Source: Bacillus sp. 2205SS5-2
GTDB lineage: Bacteria > Bacillota > Bacilli > Bacillales > Bacillaceae_K
Direction: 5' to 3'
DNA: 64,000 nt
Assembly (NCBI RefSeq): GCF_037024155.1
Contig: NZ_JAYKTS010000001.1
Location: 62,001 to 126,000 of the forward strand
Under the pieces are notes generated by a model. That model searched no databases. It was not told where the DNA came from and worked only from the letters and a program-made list of their open reading frames with translations. This document shows positions 8,597 through 19,998 of this stretch, in pieces; position 1 is the stretch's first letter, and each line of letters opens with the position of its first letter. Position numbers and translations under genes: made by a program.

Positions 8597-9034
8597 ATGA
8601 AGCAGAATAATAAAATTGGGAAGCAAGCCGTCTTACTAGTGACCTTAGATGAAGAGGAAATACTGATGTTTTCTTCGATGTTCACAACGGTCTCCTATTG
8701 CACAGGCAGAGTGGGATCAATGAATATGCAGAAGGTCATTTCTGCAGTGGAAACGGCAGCGAAGCGAAGTGGACTGATTCATGAGAACTACTACCGTGAA
8801 ACACATGCATTATATCATGCAATTTTAGAAGCAATTGAAGGGGTGACACGAGGTCAGCTCGCAATTGGCGATATGATGAGAACGGTTGGCTTACGCTTTT
8901 CAGTTGTTAGAGGTCGTCCGTATGAACAGAAAGAAGAAGGCGAATGGATCGCCGTCTCCTTTTATGGAACGATTGGGGCTCCAGTGAAAGGCTTAGAGCA
9001 TGAAACGATTGGTCTTGGAATCAATCATATATAA
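8597..9034 (+). CDS. hutP: HutP, L-histidine-dependent antiterminator of the hut operon
   Basis: RNA-binding regulator of 145 residues, close to the B. subtilis length. With L-histidine and Mg2+ it forms a hexamer that binds NAG-triplet RNA ahead of a terminator and prevents termination. The histidine-rich ETHALYHAIL segment and the C-terminal GLEHETIGLGINHI, which supply metal and histidine ligands in the family, are present. It is the first gene after the promoter, and the expected target hairpin lies directly between it and hutH. Confidence 0.93.
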   Translation: MKQNNKIGKQAVLLVTLDEEEILMFSSMFTTVSYCTGRVGSMNMQKVISAVETAAKRSGLIHENYYRETHALYHAILEAIEGVTRGQLAIGDMMRTVGLRFSVVRGRPYEQKEEGEWIAVSFYGTIGAPVKGLEHETIGLGINHI

Positions 9035-9046
9035 AAAATCATGGCC

Positions 9047-9107
9047 TAGAGATTTTAGTGAATAGGAGGCGATGGTGGCATTTGTGATGCCATTGTCGCC
9101 TCTTTTT
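9047..9107 (+). promoter_or_regulatory. HutP-responsive terminator / antiterminator site
   Basis: Three UAG triplets (9047-9049, 9056-9058, 9063-9065) precede a long hairpin. Its arms are GAGGCGATGGTGGCAT (9066-9081) and ATGCCATTGTCGCCTC (9087-9102), followed by TTTTT. This is the architecture of the B. subtilis hut attenuator: without histidine the hairpin stops transcription before hutH, and HutP bound to the UAG motifs prevents it. Confidence 0.85.
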
Positions 9108-9131
9108 GTATGGAAAAAAGGAGGAATCTTC

Positions 9132-10691
9132 ATGATTGAGTTAACAGGAAGTTCATTAACAGTGGAAGCCATTCGGCAGGTTATTGAAGAGAATAAACTG
9201 ATATCTGTTTCGCAAAAAAGTATGAAAAAAGTAGAAAAAAGCCGGATAGCTGTAGAGAAAATCGTATCAGATGGAAAAACAGTCTACGGTATTAATACCG
9301 GGTTTGGAAAGTTTTCCGATGTGACCATTGATGAAAAGGACGTCAATATGCTTCAACTTCATTTGATTCGTTCGCATGCATGTGGGGTAGGTGAACCTTT
9401 CTCGACTGACGTGGCGAAGACTATGATGATATTACGTCTAAATGCATTAATTAAAGGATATTCAGGAATTCGCAGTGAAGTCATTGAGAGACTCGTGGTG
9501 TTGATAAATGAAAACGTTATACCAGTTATACCACAGCAAGGCTCTCTAGGTGCATCTGGCGATTTAGCCCCTTTATCACATTTAGCTCTCGTCCTTGTCG
9601 GCGAAGGAACCGTATTCTATCAAGGGGAAGTAAAGCCATCATCCGTTGTATTAAAAAGCCTTAACTTAGAGCCGGTTGAGTTAAAAGCTAAAGAAGGTTT
9701 AGCTCTCATTAATGGCACACAAGCAATGACTGCAGTTGGAATAATGAATTATCTTCAAGCTGAAAAATTGGCGTATCAAAGTGAGTGGATTGCAGCGATG
9801 ACGATGGAGGGACTGCAAGGAATAATCGACGCCTTCCACCCTGCAATTCATGAAGCAAGAGGCTATAAGGAACAGATGGATGTCGCTAAACGGATGCGTC
9901 ATTTATTAGCGGACAGTCAACTGGTTACCTCACAAGGGGAAGTTCGTGTGCAGGACGCGTATTCCTTGCGATGTATACCTCAAGTACACGGAGCAACGTG
10001 GCAAGCGTTAGCGTACGTGAAAGAAAAACTTGAAATCGAAGCAAATGCTGCAACCGATAATCCACTCATTTTTGATGATGGAGAAACGGTGATCTCAGGA
10101 GGGAATTTTCACGGGCAGCCGATTGCGTTTGCAATGGATTTCCTAAAGATTGCGGTAGCAGAGCTCGCCAATATTTCTGAACGTCGAATTGAGCGACTGG
10201 TGAATCCGCAATTAAATGATTTACCTGCCTTCTTAAGTCCCCAACCAGGACTACAGTCGGGTGCGATGATTATGCAATATGTTGCTGCTTCTCTTGTTTC
10301 CGAAAACAAAACATTAGCACATCCCGCAAGTGTTGATTCTATTCCATCTTCAGCGAATCAAGAGGATCATGTCAGTATGGGCACGATTGGAGCACGTCAT
10401 GCGAGCATGATTATAGATAATTGTCGTAGAGTGTTGTCCATTGAAGGGATTTGTTCATTAGAAGCAACGGAGTATAGAGGTCTAAACAAAATGTCTTCAA
10501 AAACTAAAGGATTTTGGAATCAGGCGAGAAACATTGTGCCAAGCATTAAAGAGGATCGCGTTTTTTCTGATGATATTGAACGGTTAACAGAATGGTTAAA
10601 AATGGCGAATTTCCCATGGGATTCCGCAGCTAATTTTCAAGATACTAAAGGAGGAATAAATCATGACAACAAACACCAACCGCAATATTAG
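9132..10691 (+). CDS. hutH: Histidine ammonia-lyase
   Basis: Converts L-histidine to trans-urocanate and ammonia, the first step of histidine catabolism; a cytoplasmic homotetramer in the family. The 519-residue product has Ala-Ser-Gly at about 141-143 ([14 protein letters not shown]), which cyclises to the MIO cofactor. [11 protein letters not shown] near residue 51 carries the catalytic tyrosine. I chose ATG 9132 because AAAGGAGGA precedes it by about 7 bases; an upstream in-frame ATG at 9072 lies inside the terminator hairpin. Its 3' end overlaps hutU by 29 bases. Confidence 0.96.
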   Translation: MIELTGSSLTVEAIRQVIEENKLISVSQKSMKKVEKSRIAVEKIVSDGKTVYGINTGFGKFSDVTIDEKDVNMLQLHLIRSHACGVGEPFSTDVAKTMMILRLNALIKGYSGIRSEVIERLVVLINENVIPVIPQQGSLGASGDLAPLSHLALVLVGEGTVFYQGEVKPSSVVLKSLNLEPVELKAKEGLALINGTQAMTAVGIMNYLQAEKLAYQSEWIAAMTMEGLQGIIDAFHPAIHEARGYKEQMDVAKRMRHLLADSQLVTSQGEVRVQDAYSLRCIPQVHGATWQALAYVKEKLEIEANAATDNPLIFDDGETVISGGNFHGQPIAFAMDFLKIAVAELANISERRIERLVNPQLNDLPAFLSPQPGLQSGAMIMQYVAASLVSENKTLAHPASVDSIPSSANQEDHVSMGTIGARHASMIIDNCRRVLSIEGICSLEATEYRGLNKMSSKTKGFWNQARNIVPSIKEDRVFSDDIERLTEWLKMANFPWDSAANFQDTKGGINHDNKHQPQY

Positions 10692-12321
10692 AGCAAAAAA
10701 AGGACTAAGCTTAGAATGTAAAGGCTGGGAGCAAGAAGCCGTTCTTCGCATGCTGTATAACAACTTAGATCCCGAAGTAGCGGAAAAACCAGAAGAATTA
10801 GTCGTCTACGGGGGAATCGGTAAAGCCGCACGAAACTGGGAGGCGTTTGATAGCATCGTCGCAACGCTTCGACGTTTAGAGAATGATGAAACTATGCTTA
10901 TTCAATCAGGTAAGCCAGTTGCTGTTTTTCGCACTCATGAAGCGGCTCCACGTGTGTTGCTTTCTAATTCTGTTCTTGTTCCAAAATGGGCCAATTGGGA
11001 ACATTTCCATGAATTAGATCAAAAAGGGTTAATGATGTATGGCCAAATGACCGCTGGTAGCTGGATTTATATTGGCACACAAGGAATCCTGCAAGGAACG
11101 TATGAAACGTTTTCAGCACTCGCTAAGCAACATTTCAATGAAAGTCTAACAGGAACATTGACATTAACGGCAGGTCTTGGGGGCATGGGTGGCGCTCAGC
11201 CACTGGCCGTTACGATGAACGGCGGAGTTGTCATTGCCGTAGATGTTGATGAGACGCGGATACAAAAACGTCTTGACACAAAGTATCTAGACAAAATGAC
11301 TGATTCGCTTGATGAAGCCGTTTCAATGGCTTTACTAGCGAAAGAAAAAGGAGAGGCATTGTCCATCGGTCTCGTTGGCAATGCAGCCCAAACGCATCAT
11401 GAACTCCTAAAACGAGGAGTTCCGATCGATATCGTTACAGACCAAACATCCGCTCATGACCCACTCAATGGCTATGTGCCTGAGGGAATGAGCTTATTGG
11501 AAGCAGATAAGTTACGCGAGAAAGATTCTGCCTTATATGTAAAGCGCTCGTCACTATCAATGGCCAAGCATGTAGAAGCGATGTTGAAATTCCAAGAAAA
11601 TGGGAGCATTGTGTTTGATTACGGAAACAACATCCGCCAAGTGGCCAAGGATGAAGGCGTTGAGAATGCGTTTGATTTCCCCGGCTTTGTTCCTGCCTAT
11701 ATTCGCCCGTTATTTTGCGAAGGCAAAGGTCCCTTTAGATGGGTCGCACTATCAGGTGATCCAGAGGATATTTATAGAACGGATCGCTTAATCAAGGAGT
11801 TATTTCCTGATAATGAACCTTTGCAGCGTTGGATTGAGATGGCAGCAGAAAACGTGGCGTTTCAAGGTTTACCTTCAAGAATTTGTTGGTTAGGTTACGG
11901 TGAACGAGTCAAAATGGGCTTAGCAATTAATGAATTGGTGAAAAACGGTGAATTAAAAGCCCCAATTGTCATCGGACGTGATCATTTGGATTGTGGTTCC
12001 GTTGCTTCCCCTAACCGGGAAACCGAAAGTATGAAAGACGGAAGTGATGCGGTCGGTGATTGGGCTATTTTGAATGCACTTGTTAATACGGCAGCAGGTG
12101 GATCTTGGATTTCCGTTCATCATGGTGGAGGAGTCGGTATGGGGTATTCCCTTCATGCAGGAATGGTTGTTGTCGCAGACGGAACGGAGTTAGCCCAATC
12201 TCGTTTAGAAAGAGTGTTAACGACGGACCCAGGAATGGGCATTGTTCGTCACGCGGATGCGGGGTACGAAAAAGCAGAAGAGATGGCAAAAGAGCAGGGT
12301 GTCGATATTCCAATGTTATAA
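10663..12321 (+). CDS. hutU: Urocanate hydratase
   Basis: Second hut enzyme, adding water to urocanate to give 4-imidazolone-5-propionate, with tightly bound NAD+. The 552 residues equal the usual length. The NAD-binding region [20 protein letters not shown] (about 165-184) and the later conserved [15 protein letters not shown] segment are clear. The start ATG has AAAGGAGGA upstream, lying within the end of hutH. In B. subtilis hutI follows closely, but here about 1.25 kb of repeat sequence separates them. Confidence 0.96.
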   Translation: MTTNTNRNIRAKKGLSLECKGWEQEAVLRMLYNNLDPEVAEKPEELVVYGGIGKAARNWEAFDSIVATLRRLENDETMLIQSGKPVAVFRTHEAAPRVLLSNSVLVPKWANWEHFHELDQKGLMMYGQMTAGSWIYIGTQGILQGTYETFSALAKQHFNESLTGTLTLTAGLGGMGGAQPLAVTMNGGVVIAVDVDETRIQKRLDTKYLDKMTDSLDEAVSMALLAKEKGEALSIGLVGNAAQTHHELLKRGVPIDIVTDQTSAHDPLNGYVPEGMSLLEADKLREKDSALYVKRSSLSMAKHVEAMLKFQENGSIVFDYGNNIRQVAKDEGVENAFDFPGFVPAYIRPLFCEGKGPFRWVALSGDPEDIYRTDRLIKELFPDNEPLQRWIEMAAENVAFQGLPSRICWLGYGERVKMGLAINELVKNGELKAPIVIGRDHLDCGSVASPNRETESMKDGSDAVGDWAILNALVNTAAGGSWISVHHGGGVGMGYSLHAGMVVVADGTELAQSRLERVLTTDPGMGIVRHADAGYEKAEEMAKEQGVDIPML

Positions 12322-12367
12322 GCTGGTGAGGGTGAATCGAGTACAAATAAAACATTAGTCTTTATAT

Positions 12368-12510
12368 AGACTCTTTTTGTATATATTGTGGCTATTTCAT
12401 CTGATTTTCGATTAAATCGCCCATTTCCCTGTTGATTTCCATTAAAAATAGACGAAATGATGCTCGAAACAAAGCTATATAACCGTCTATAAACTGGTGC
12501 GAAACAGCCT
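12368..12510 (-). repeat. MITE-like element, type B, reverse, degenerate
   Basis: It begins AGACTCTTTTTGTATATATTGTGGC and ends GAAACAGCCT, matching a type B copy in reverse with several substitutions. It lies about 47 bases after hutU stop. Confidence 0.7.
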
Positions 12511-12569
12511 TATAAAGAAACAGCATCCGATTATATACTCTTCTTGAAATAATAATTCTCGGTTTATAT

Positions 12570-12764
12570 CTCACTTTCCGCACATCGTTATTCTATTGAA
12601 AAATAATATATACTACTTAGTCATCCATTCACGAAATAAAGTGAATAGTAAAACATAATGACTTGAAATAGCCTTATGTTTTCATGAAAAAATGGATTCT
12701 TTTTGTCAATCGTGATTCAAAATTTATAAAAGAATGTTGAATAGGTGCACGTGCGGAAAGTGAG
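12570..12764. repeat. Inverted repeat pair with 14-bp perfect arms
   Basis: CTCACTTTCCGCAC (12570-12583) and GTGCGGAAAGTGAG (12751-12764) are perfect reverse complements 167 bp apart, and similarity extends a few AT bases outward. They do not resemble the MITE-like family and could be the ends of another small element. Confidence 0.6.
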
Positions 12765-12802
12765 TTATATTAATCGGTCGTTTGATTTTTTTTCATACCC
12801 AC

Positions 12803-13107
12803 AGGCTGTTATTTTAAAGATTTTGGTTTTTCTCATAGGCTGTTTTCGCAAAGTTTGTTGTTTTTCGAATTAGTCTCTATTTCATGATAAAAAATGATAT
12901 CGGGCATCTTTTCGTATTTTTCTTTAGTCGAAATGAGGAAAGAAAAGTGTGTTTCTATCCCTTTTTATATGCTAGAGCCACAAAGAATACGAAAAGAGCC
13001 TTCTCATAAGAGTGAAACCCTTTGCTGGTAAGACCTCGTGCTCATTTCCAAACGAAAAACTTTTTATCACTAGACAAAGTGTATGAAAACAAACACAAAA
13101 AGAGCTT
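12803..13107 (+). repeat. MITE-like element, type A, interrupted by a second element
   Basis: The left end AGGCTGTTATTTTAAAGATT is followed by the insertion at 12837-13001. The type A interior (AAGACCTCGTGCTCATTTCC) then resumes and ends AAAGAGCTT. The outer copy is eroded, consistent with being the older one. Confidence 0.7.
12837..13001 (+). repeat. MITE-like element nested in the type A copy, TSD TCTCAT
   Basis: AGGCTGTTTTCGC to CGAAAAGAGCCT with an exact 6-bp flank TCTCAT on both sides (12831-12836, 13002-13007). The duplication lies inside the outer element. The interior differs from types A and B (GGGCATCTTTTCG, then GTGTTTCTATCCC), so I call it type C. Confidence 0.85.
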
Positions 13108-13288
13108 ACCTTTACCATAACTTAGGTTAATCAATGAATTATAAAAAGAAAAAACGCAATAATCGTTATCAATAAATGAACTTTCATTAAAAAATTCAGC
13201 TTCTAAAATCATCAAAATCTATTATGTCGAACAAAACCAAAAATGGAAAGTGGATTAATCCGCTTTCCAACGCTTAAATTTATAAAAA

Positions 13289-13556
13289 AGGTTGTTTTCG
13301 CAAAATTTGTGGTTTTTCGAATCAGTTTATCATCTATGTTGTAGCTTTTCACGTAAAGCGAAAGTGGCTCGCCTTGAGGCATCAGGCAAATGAACCAACA
13401 AAGAGGAAATCCTGATTTCCGGCGGGTTGTGGCATTTGACCCGAGCCTCAAGCCACTACAGCTAGATCCGTCTATTTTTGATGGAATTCTACTTTGAAAT
13501 TGAAAATTTAATCAATAATATGATGAAATAGCCACAATGTATACGAAAACAGCCAT
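13289..13556 (+). repeat. MITE-like element, type B, carrying a second repeat
   Basis: Left end AGGTTGTTTTCGC, right end ACGAAAACAGCC, with type B interior on both sides of an inserted unit at 13350-13468. It ends only about 18 bases before hutI start. Confidence 0.75.
13350..13468 (-). repeat. CAGCTGCAGTGG-type repeat unit nested in a type B element
   Basis: It reads ACGTAAAGCGAAAGTGGCTC to AGCCACTACAGCTAGATC, the reverse of the unit seen at 32055-32287 and 35499-35990, but with a different centre. Its GATC end joins CGTCTATTTTTGATGG of the host element, exactly the junction seen at 32055. Confidence 0.7.
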
Positions 13557-13559
13557 TAA

Positions 13560-15765
<2,206 letters not shown>

Positions 15766-15867
15766 GAAAATCGCCAATTAAGATTAGGAGTAAATAGTGA
15801 TATGTAGGTAGTTTGGTTGTGAAGTAAAAAGAAAATCCGCACTCCCCTTAACAAGAATTATCACGTC

Positions 15868-15908
15868 GAAAAACGCAGAGGGATTTAAGGAAACCTTTGC
15901 GTTTTTTT
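15868..15908 (+). terminator. Terminator of the hut operon
   Basis: AAAACGCAGAGG and CCTTTGCGTTTT pair around a short loop and run into a T-tract, about 100 bases after hutG. Confidence 0.8.
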
Positions 15909-15909
15909 G

Positions 15910-16057
15910 TATTTATTAGGCACTTTGTAATGAAAAAATAATATTAAGTCATCGTAATATTATTTAGCTTGTTCTAAATAGATCGTATTTTAATCAACAG
16001 TTGGATAAAAATAGATTTCTTCCGTATTAGCCGTTGGCGGTGGTGGCGCGACATGGG
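15910..16057. repeat. Possible third repeat family, copy 1
   Basis: TAGGCACTTTGTAATGAAAAAA and, further on, GGCGGTGGTGGCG recur in the same order at 20775-20921. Both copies stop where a MITE-like left end starts. Similarity is patchy, so this is tentative. Confidence 0.35.
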
Positions 16058-16214
16058 GGTTTTTCTTTTACATTGTGGACATTTCATCTCCTATTTAATT
16101 GACTCCTTAATTTTCTTTTGATTTTCATCAAAAATAGACAAAAAAAGACCAGAAACAAAGCTATATAAAAGATTTTAAACCGTACGAAAAGCAACAATCT
16201 TTGTGAAAACAACC
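16058..16214 (-). repeat. MITE-like element, type B, reverse, degenerate
   Basis: CTTTTACATTGTGGACATTTCATC at the left and CAACAATCTTTGTGAAAACAACC at the right match a reversed type B copy with many changes. From here to 16542 I see no supported gene. Confidence 0.6.
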
Positions 16215-16542
16215 ATTAAATGGCTCGTTCTTCAATTAACGGTCCGAGATGCAAAATAAAAGGAGTTATATTCTGTTGGGACTAAAAATTGCAAACTTTT
16301 TATGTACTAATAAATTGTATTACTTTAGGTCGACTATTTACTTTGTATCAGCAAAATATTTGAACGAAACGGCTACTTCACCTTTCCTTGCTACACGTCA
16401 CACTACCACATCAAAGAAAATTCAAAAACGTATTGTTCGAAGGAGAAAAATTTGAAATAATTGGTACTAATCCGTTCAAAAGATAGAAAGAAGTTTGGTC
16501 CACAATAATTAGTCACAAATGTTTTTAGGAGGGAAAGTCGTT

Positions 16543-18633
16543 GTGAACATAGGGAATGCGAATGCCATTTCGGTAAGAAAGAATAAAGTTAAAGACATAA
16601 ACTCATTCGTAAATTGGTTTGATGAAAGGAAAAAGACCTTTTATAAAATGGCTTTAGCCTACTTAGACACCCCTCAAGATATCGAAGAAGTGTATTACCA
16701 AACGATTATTAAGGTACACGAGGAGCTTCACTTTTTAACGGAGGATGTATCCATAGAGCCACGGGTTCTATCCATTTTTATTGAAAACTGTCGGAGGGTA
16801 GTTAAAAATAAGCAAATTACAAAATTAAAAATTTCAGAGGGAAGTAGCGATATTGAATTACAGCAAACTATATTTCATTCCCTTCAGCTACTAGAATTCA
16901 CCTATAAAGATCCAATTGTATTAACCTATCTTATTGAATTACCTCAGGATGAAGTAGTTCACCTTCTTCAAATTTCAGAAGAGACATTAAAAATGCGATT
17001 ACTTACCGGAATTCAATTTTTATGTAAAGAAAAGAATGTTGATAACCATCTTCACGGCTGTGATGGTTATCATGAAAAATTTTTGGATCATTTAGGAAGA
17101 AAACTAAGCCGGTCTGAAAAAATTGATTTAGAAATGCATTTACATAATTGTCAAGCCTGTCAAAATCAGTTGACATCCATTCAAGATGTCATTTTTTCTC
17201 TTATTAGTAATTTGGACAATGAGAAAATCCCCCCTCAGTTTATGGAGAGAATCAAAAATAAGGTTATTGAAACAGAAAGAATCATAAGAAAGACTAAACT
17301 GAAGCGCAGAAAATTGGTGGTTGGTGTTATAGGTATTTTGAGTCTCATCGTTTATTTAGGAGTAGTCACAAATAGTTTTACAAACCTCTACTATTCTTGG
17401 CTTGGATGGGTCGAAAATGAAGATGAACAACTGATTGCATATCTCAAAAGTGGCTTGGGTGAACCGTTAAACTTAGAGTCGGAAAGCAACGGGGTGAAGG
17501 TAACCATTAAGAGTGCAATAGCTGATGAAGTTCAGACTTTAATTTACTATGAAATCGAAAATGAAGTTAATGAAAATCTATATAAAATAGATTATTTTAA
17601 AGGGGTAGTAATAGAAAATATGCTTGATATTTTACATCATGATCCACTGTACATCCCCCCATACAGTGAAGTTCCGAAAAAGAAGGAAGAGAAGGAAGTG
17701 TATAAAGGTCGCATCAGTTTGCCACCTACTATAGCAAATACTGAGACTATCAAACTTAGACTAACGCAACTCGAAAAATTGATACTGAATGAGCCAGATT
17801 CTAAAAAAGTTGCCAACGAACTTCCACATTTTATTCAAGGAGATTGGCATTTCAACATTCCTGTAACGAAGCACCCATCCACTGTGCATTCATTGGATTT
17901 AGAAACTGAAATTGACGGGATTCCAATAAAATTTGATAAACTAACGATTGCCCCAACAGCAACTCTCATTCAATATAGTTATCAGAATACGCTAAAAGAT
18001 AAGCGGATTGATTTTATCAATATGGCAATTATTGATAAAGAAAAGGAGAAAGTAAAGACCGACATCTATAGAGAGAGGATGTATTACGAACCATCCTATG
18101 AAAATTGGATTACCTATCAATCAATCTTTGAACCGATAAATTCAGAAGAGCCGAAAGAGATTAAGGTTCAATTCGGATCCCTAAAAATGTTTATTGGAGA
18201 TGAAAAAATTGTTGACATCGAAAAGTCGAGTAACTTTCCTCAAACTTTCAACTACCAAGGAAGTAGCCTATCCATAAAGGAGGTAAAGATTGGGAATCCA
18301 ACAGAAATCTCGATTAGTGATGAATTAACAAAAGATAGAGAGTATGAAAGATTAGATATTCAAGTTAGTCCTTTTAATGAATCAGAAGAAATTTCAACAA
18401 GATCTGACGGAATTGGAGTTCTATTTGATCAAAGTGGTAAGAAAATTGATACGGATAGTTATCATTTCGACCAAACAGATCAACTAAATCAGCCACGTCA
18501 TTTCTATACAAATTACAATCTGAAAGTCCGTAATGTGACTTCGAATGAAAAGATAATTCCGAATAAAATAAAGATTCTAGGCTATTTTACAACAAAATAC
18601 CTTGAAGAAATAATCGACATACCTTTGGATTAA
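16543..18633 (+). CDS. Sigma-70-like domain fused to zinc-finger anti-sigma and DUF4179-type extracellular domain
   Basis: A 696-residue single-pass membrane protein. Residues 1-165 resemble an ECF sigma factor: a region-2-like helix block (FVNWFDERKKTFYKMALAYL, then DTPQDIEEVYYQTIIKVHEEL) and a region-4-like helix-turn-helix (LPQDEVVHLLQISEETLKMRL). Residues about 170-210 form an anti-sigma zinc finger with HX3CX2C (H199, C203, C206). A transmembrane helix lies at about 258-275. The outer part resembles the DUF4179/DUF5643 C-terminal halves of Bacillus anti-sigma proteins. These two functions are normally separate adjacent genes. The GTG start at 16543 has AGGAGGG 9 bases upstream. Function as a self-contained envelope sensor is inference; the sigma part may have lost DNA binding. 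Confidence 0.75.
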   Translation: MNIGNANAISVRKNKVKDINSFVNWFDERKKTFYKMALAYLDTPQDIEEVYYQTIIKVHEELHFLTEDVSIEPRVLSIFIENCRRVVKNKQITKLKISEGSSDIELQQTIFHSLQLLEFTYKDPIVLTYLIELPQDEVVHLLQISEETLKMRLLTGIQFLCKEKNVDNHLHGCDGYHEKFLDHLGRKLSRSEKIDLEMHLHNCQACQNQLTSIQDVIFSLISNLDNEKIPPQFMERIKNKVIETERIIRKTKLKRRKLVVGVIGILSLIVYLGVVTNSFTNLYYSWLGWVENEDEQLIAYLKSGLGEPLNLESESNGVKVTIKSAIADEVQTLIYYEIENEVNENLYKIDYFKGVVIENMLDILHHDPLYIPPYSEVPKKKEEKEVYKGRISLPPTIANTETIKLRLTQLEKLILNEPDSKKVANELPHFIQGDWHFNIPVTKHPSTVHSLDLETEIDGIPIKFDKLTIAPTATLIQYSYQNTLKDKRIDFINMAIIDKEKEKVKTDIYRERMYYEPSYENWITYQSIFEPINSEEPKEIKVQFGSLKMFIGDEKIVDIEKSSNFPQTFNYQGSSLSIKEVKIGNPTEISISDELTKDREYERLDIQVSPFNESEEISTRSDGIGVLFDQSGKKIDTDSYHFDQTDQLNQPRHFYTNYNLKVRNVTSNEKIIPNKIKILGYFTTKYLEEIIDIPLD

Positions 18634-18739
18634 GTGTCCCGAACCACCTGAAAATATCTTTTTGTCAATCCAAGGGGAGTAAATAACTATATTCTAGTCT
18701 AACAAACTTTTGTTCAAAACCGACTTCTAACTTTTTTTA

Positions 18740-18783
18740 TAGAGAATTGTTATGAAAAGCAACAAAATTTCCGAAAACAGCCT
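18740..18783 (-). repeat. Remnant end of a type B element
   Basis: GAAAAGCAACAAAATTTCCG and AAAACAGCCT match the terminal part of a reversed copy. The other end is not recognisable. Confidence 0.45.
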
Positions 18784-18825
18784 CGACAAAAATCAAAGAC
18801 GATTGTGAAAACGCTGAAATTATAG

Positions 18826-19170
18826 CACAGACGGCGATTCTCCTTGAATATAGTTTTCAACATGTACAACAAGACATGATGTTGATTTTATTAACTTGGC
18901 AACAATTAAAACAAATTCAAACTTCTAAAGCGGGCAAATGTTTATCCACACATTCTTAGACAACGTAGATTTTGGTCAACGAACAAAAATTTAAATAACT
19001 GATGAATAGTATGAAAACAGAGTGTATAAAGTTATGCAATTTCTAATCGAAGCAGAAAATCACGGATCAGATTATCCACTGTGTATGAGTAGGGAAGGGA
19101 GGGTGTTCGATAAACAAGGGGAAGAATATTAATTGAATGATGTCTATTCCAATTTATTACAATAATTTAG
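18826..19170 (+). pseudogene. Decayed duplicate of the DUF4179/DUF5643 C-terminal region
   Basis: Translated pieces match the preceding gene in order: TAILLEYSFQ versus TATLIQYSYQ, then a VDFIN-like stretch, then RVFDKQGEEY versus GVLFDQSGKK. The pieces are in different frames with stops between them. It is a fragment of a tandem paralogue lying directly behind the intact gene, with no start codon. Confidence 0.6.
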
Positions 19171-19189
19171 TGACCACCCATTATGTAAA

Positions 19190-19255
19190 TGAAAAGCCCC
19201 GAAACTAAGTTATATCAGCGGGTATAGACGGGTACTAAAAGTAATAAACTTTGCT
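19190..19255 (-). repeat. Remnant end of a type B element
   Basis: CCCCGAAACTAAGTTATATC and AATAAACTTTGCTGAAACAT follow the type B right part in reverse with substitutions and no clear left end. Confidence 0.45.
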
Positions 19256-19426
19256 GAAACATCCCTATTTAATGCGGTTTAAATACAATAAATAAATCTC
19301 GATCGAAAAAAGTAACTTTACATCTCTTCGGTTTTGTTTCAAAATAAGATGATCAGGATTAAACTTATTTTTTTAAGTATCGTTCTTCTTCAGATAAGTT
19401 GTTGTGAGAGTACGAGGTGAATGTAT

Positions 19427-19846
19427 ATGGGAGAGAAGGTATCAAGCACAAGGTGGTTTGGAGTTGCACTTCAAGCATTAATTGTTTTAGCAAGTACCGA
19501 GGAAGTATGTCCAAGTGGGGTATTAGCTGACAAGTTGAACTCAAAATCTGCTTTTTTGCGTAAAGTACTAACTCATTTAGTCAAGGCAGACTTGATCCAG
19601 GCAAAAGAAGGACGCGATGGAGGGTATTATTTATTAAAAGATCCCTCTGATATCACGTTAGAAAAAGTATATGATGCGATGAAAGCAGAGCCATTTCCAA
19701 AAGGATTTTTCGATGTAGAAAGTAATGAGTGCTTTGCTCCAACCACACGAGAAGCATTATTTGATTTACGAGATGATTTGGAAAATTGGGTAGTGGAAGG
19801 GCTAAAACAAAAAACGATCGCTGATTTATTAAACAAAAAAGAGTAA
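19427..19846 (+). CDS. Rrf2-family transcriptional regulator
   Basis: Dimeric winged-helix repressor of 139 residues. The N-terminal winged helix contains the recognition helix SAFLRKVLTHLVKADLI and the wing signature GRDGGYYL. Only two cysteines are present (C28, C102), so it lacks the three-cysteine Fe-S cluster ligands of IscR and NsrR; a thiol-based redox or electrophile sensor of the YwnA type is more likely. ATG 19427 is preferred over 19421 because GAGGTGA ends directly before the latter. It precedes a nitroreductase gene on the same strand. Confidence 0.85.
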   Translation: MGEKVSSTRWFGVALQALIVLASTEEVCPSGVLADKLNSKSAFLRKVLTHLVKADLIQAKEGRDGGYYLLKDPSDITLEKVYDAMKAEPFPKGFFDVESNECFAPTTREALFDLRDDLENWVVEGLKQKTIADLLNKKE

Positions 19847-19874
19847 GGACGGAACTTTATGTTTCGTTCTTTTT
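19843..19874 (+). terminator. Terminator of the Rrf2 gene
   Basis: AAGGACGGAAC pairs with GTTTCGTTCTT (including G-T pairs) and is followed by TTTTTT. It starts at the stop codon and separates the regulator transcript from the nitroreductase promoter. Confidence 0.65.
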
Positions 19875-19922
19875 TTAGATTATATATCCGCGGGTCGAGC
19901 ATATTCTACATTTCGTCAAAGC

Positions 19923-19975
19923 AACTGTTCTTGACATCCGAACAGTTCTGGGGTTATACTGTTCTTGTAAACAGT
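19923..19975 (+). promoter_or_regulatory. Nitroreductase promoter with two palindromic operators
   Basis: The -35 TTGACA (19931-19936) and -10 TATACT (19955-19960) are 18 bases apart. AACTGTTC/GAACAGTT (19923-19930, 19940-19947; perfect 8-bp arms) surrounds the -35. ACTGTT/AACAGT (19958-19963, 19970-19975) overlaps the -10. Both share the half-site ACTGTT. Occupancy would block RNA polymerase; the neighbouring Rrf2 protein is the natural candidate. Confidence 0.75.
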
Positions 19976-19998
19976 ACAGTTTAAGGGAGAGAATACAA

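Noticed and set aside
13158..13172. Fur-like site CAATAATCGTTATCA between hutU and hutI
   Set aside because: Matches 11 of 14 fixed positions but lies inside repeat debris and has no iron-related gene downstream.
16249..16455. 68-codon open frame upstream of the sigma/anti-sigma gene
   Set aside because: It lacks a convincing ribosome binding site, has low-complexity composition and no recognisable family.
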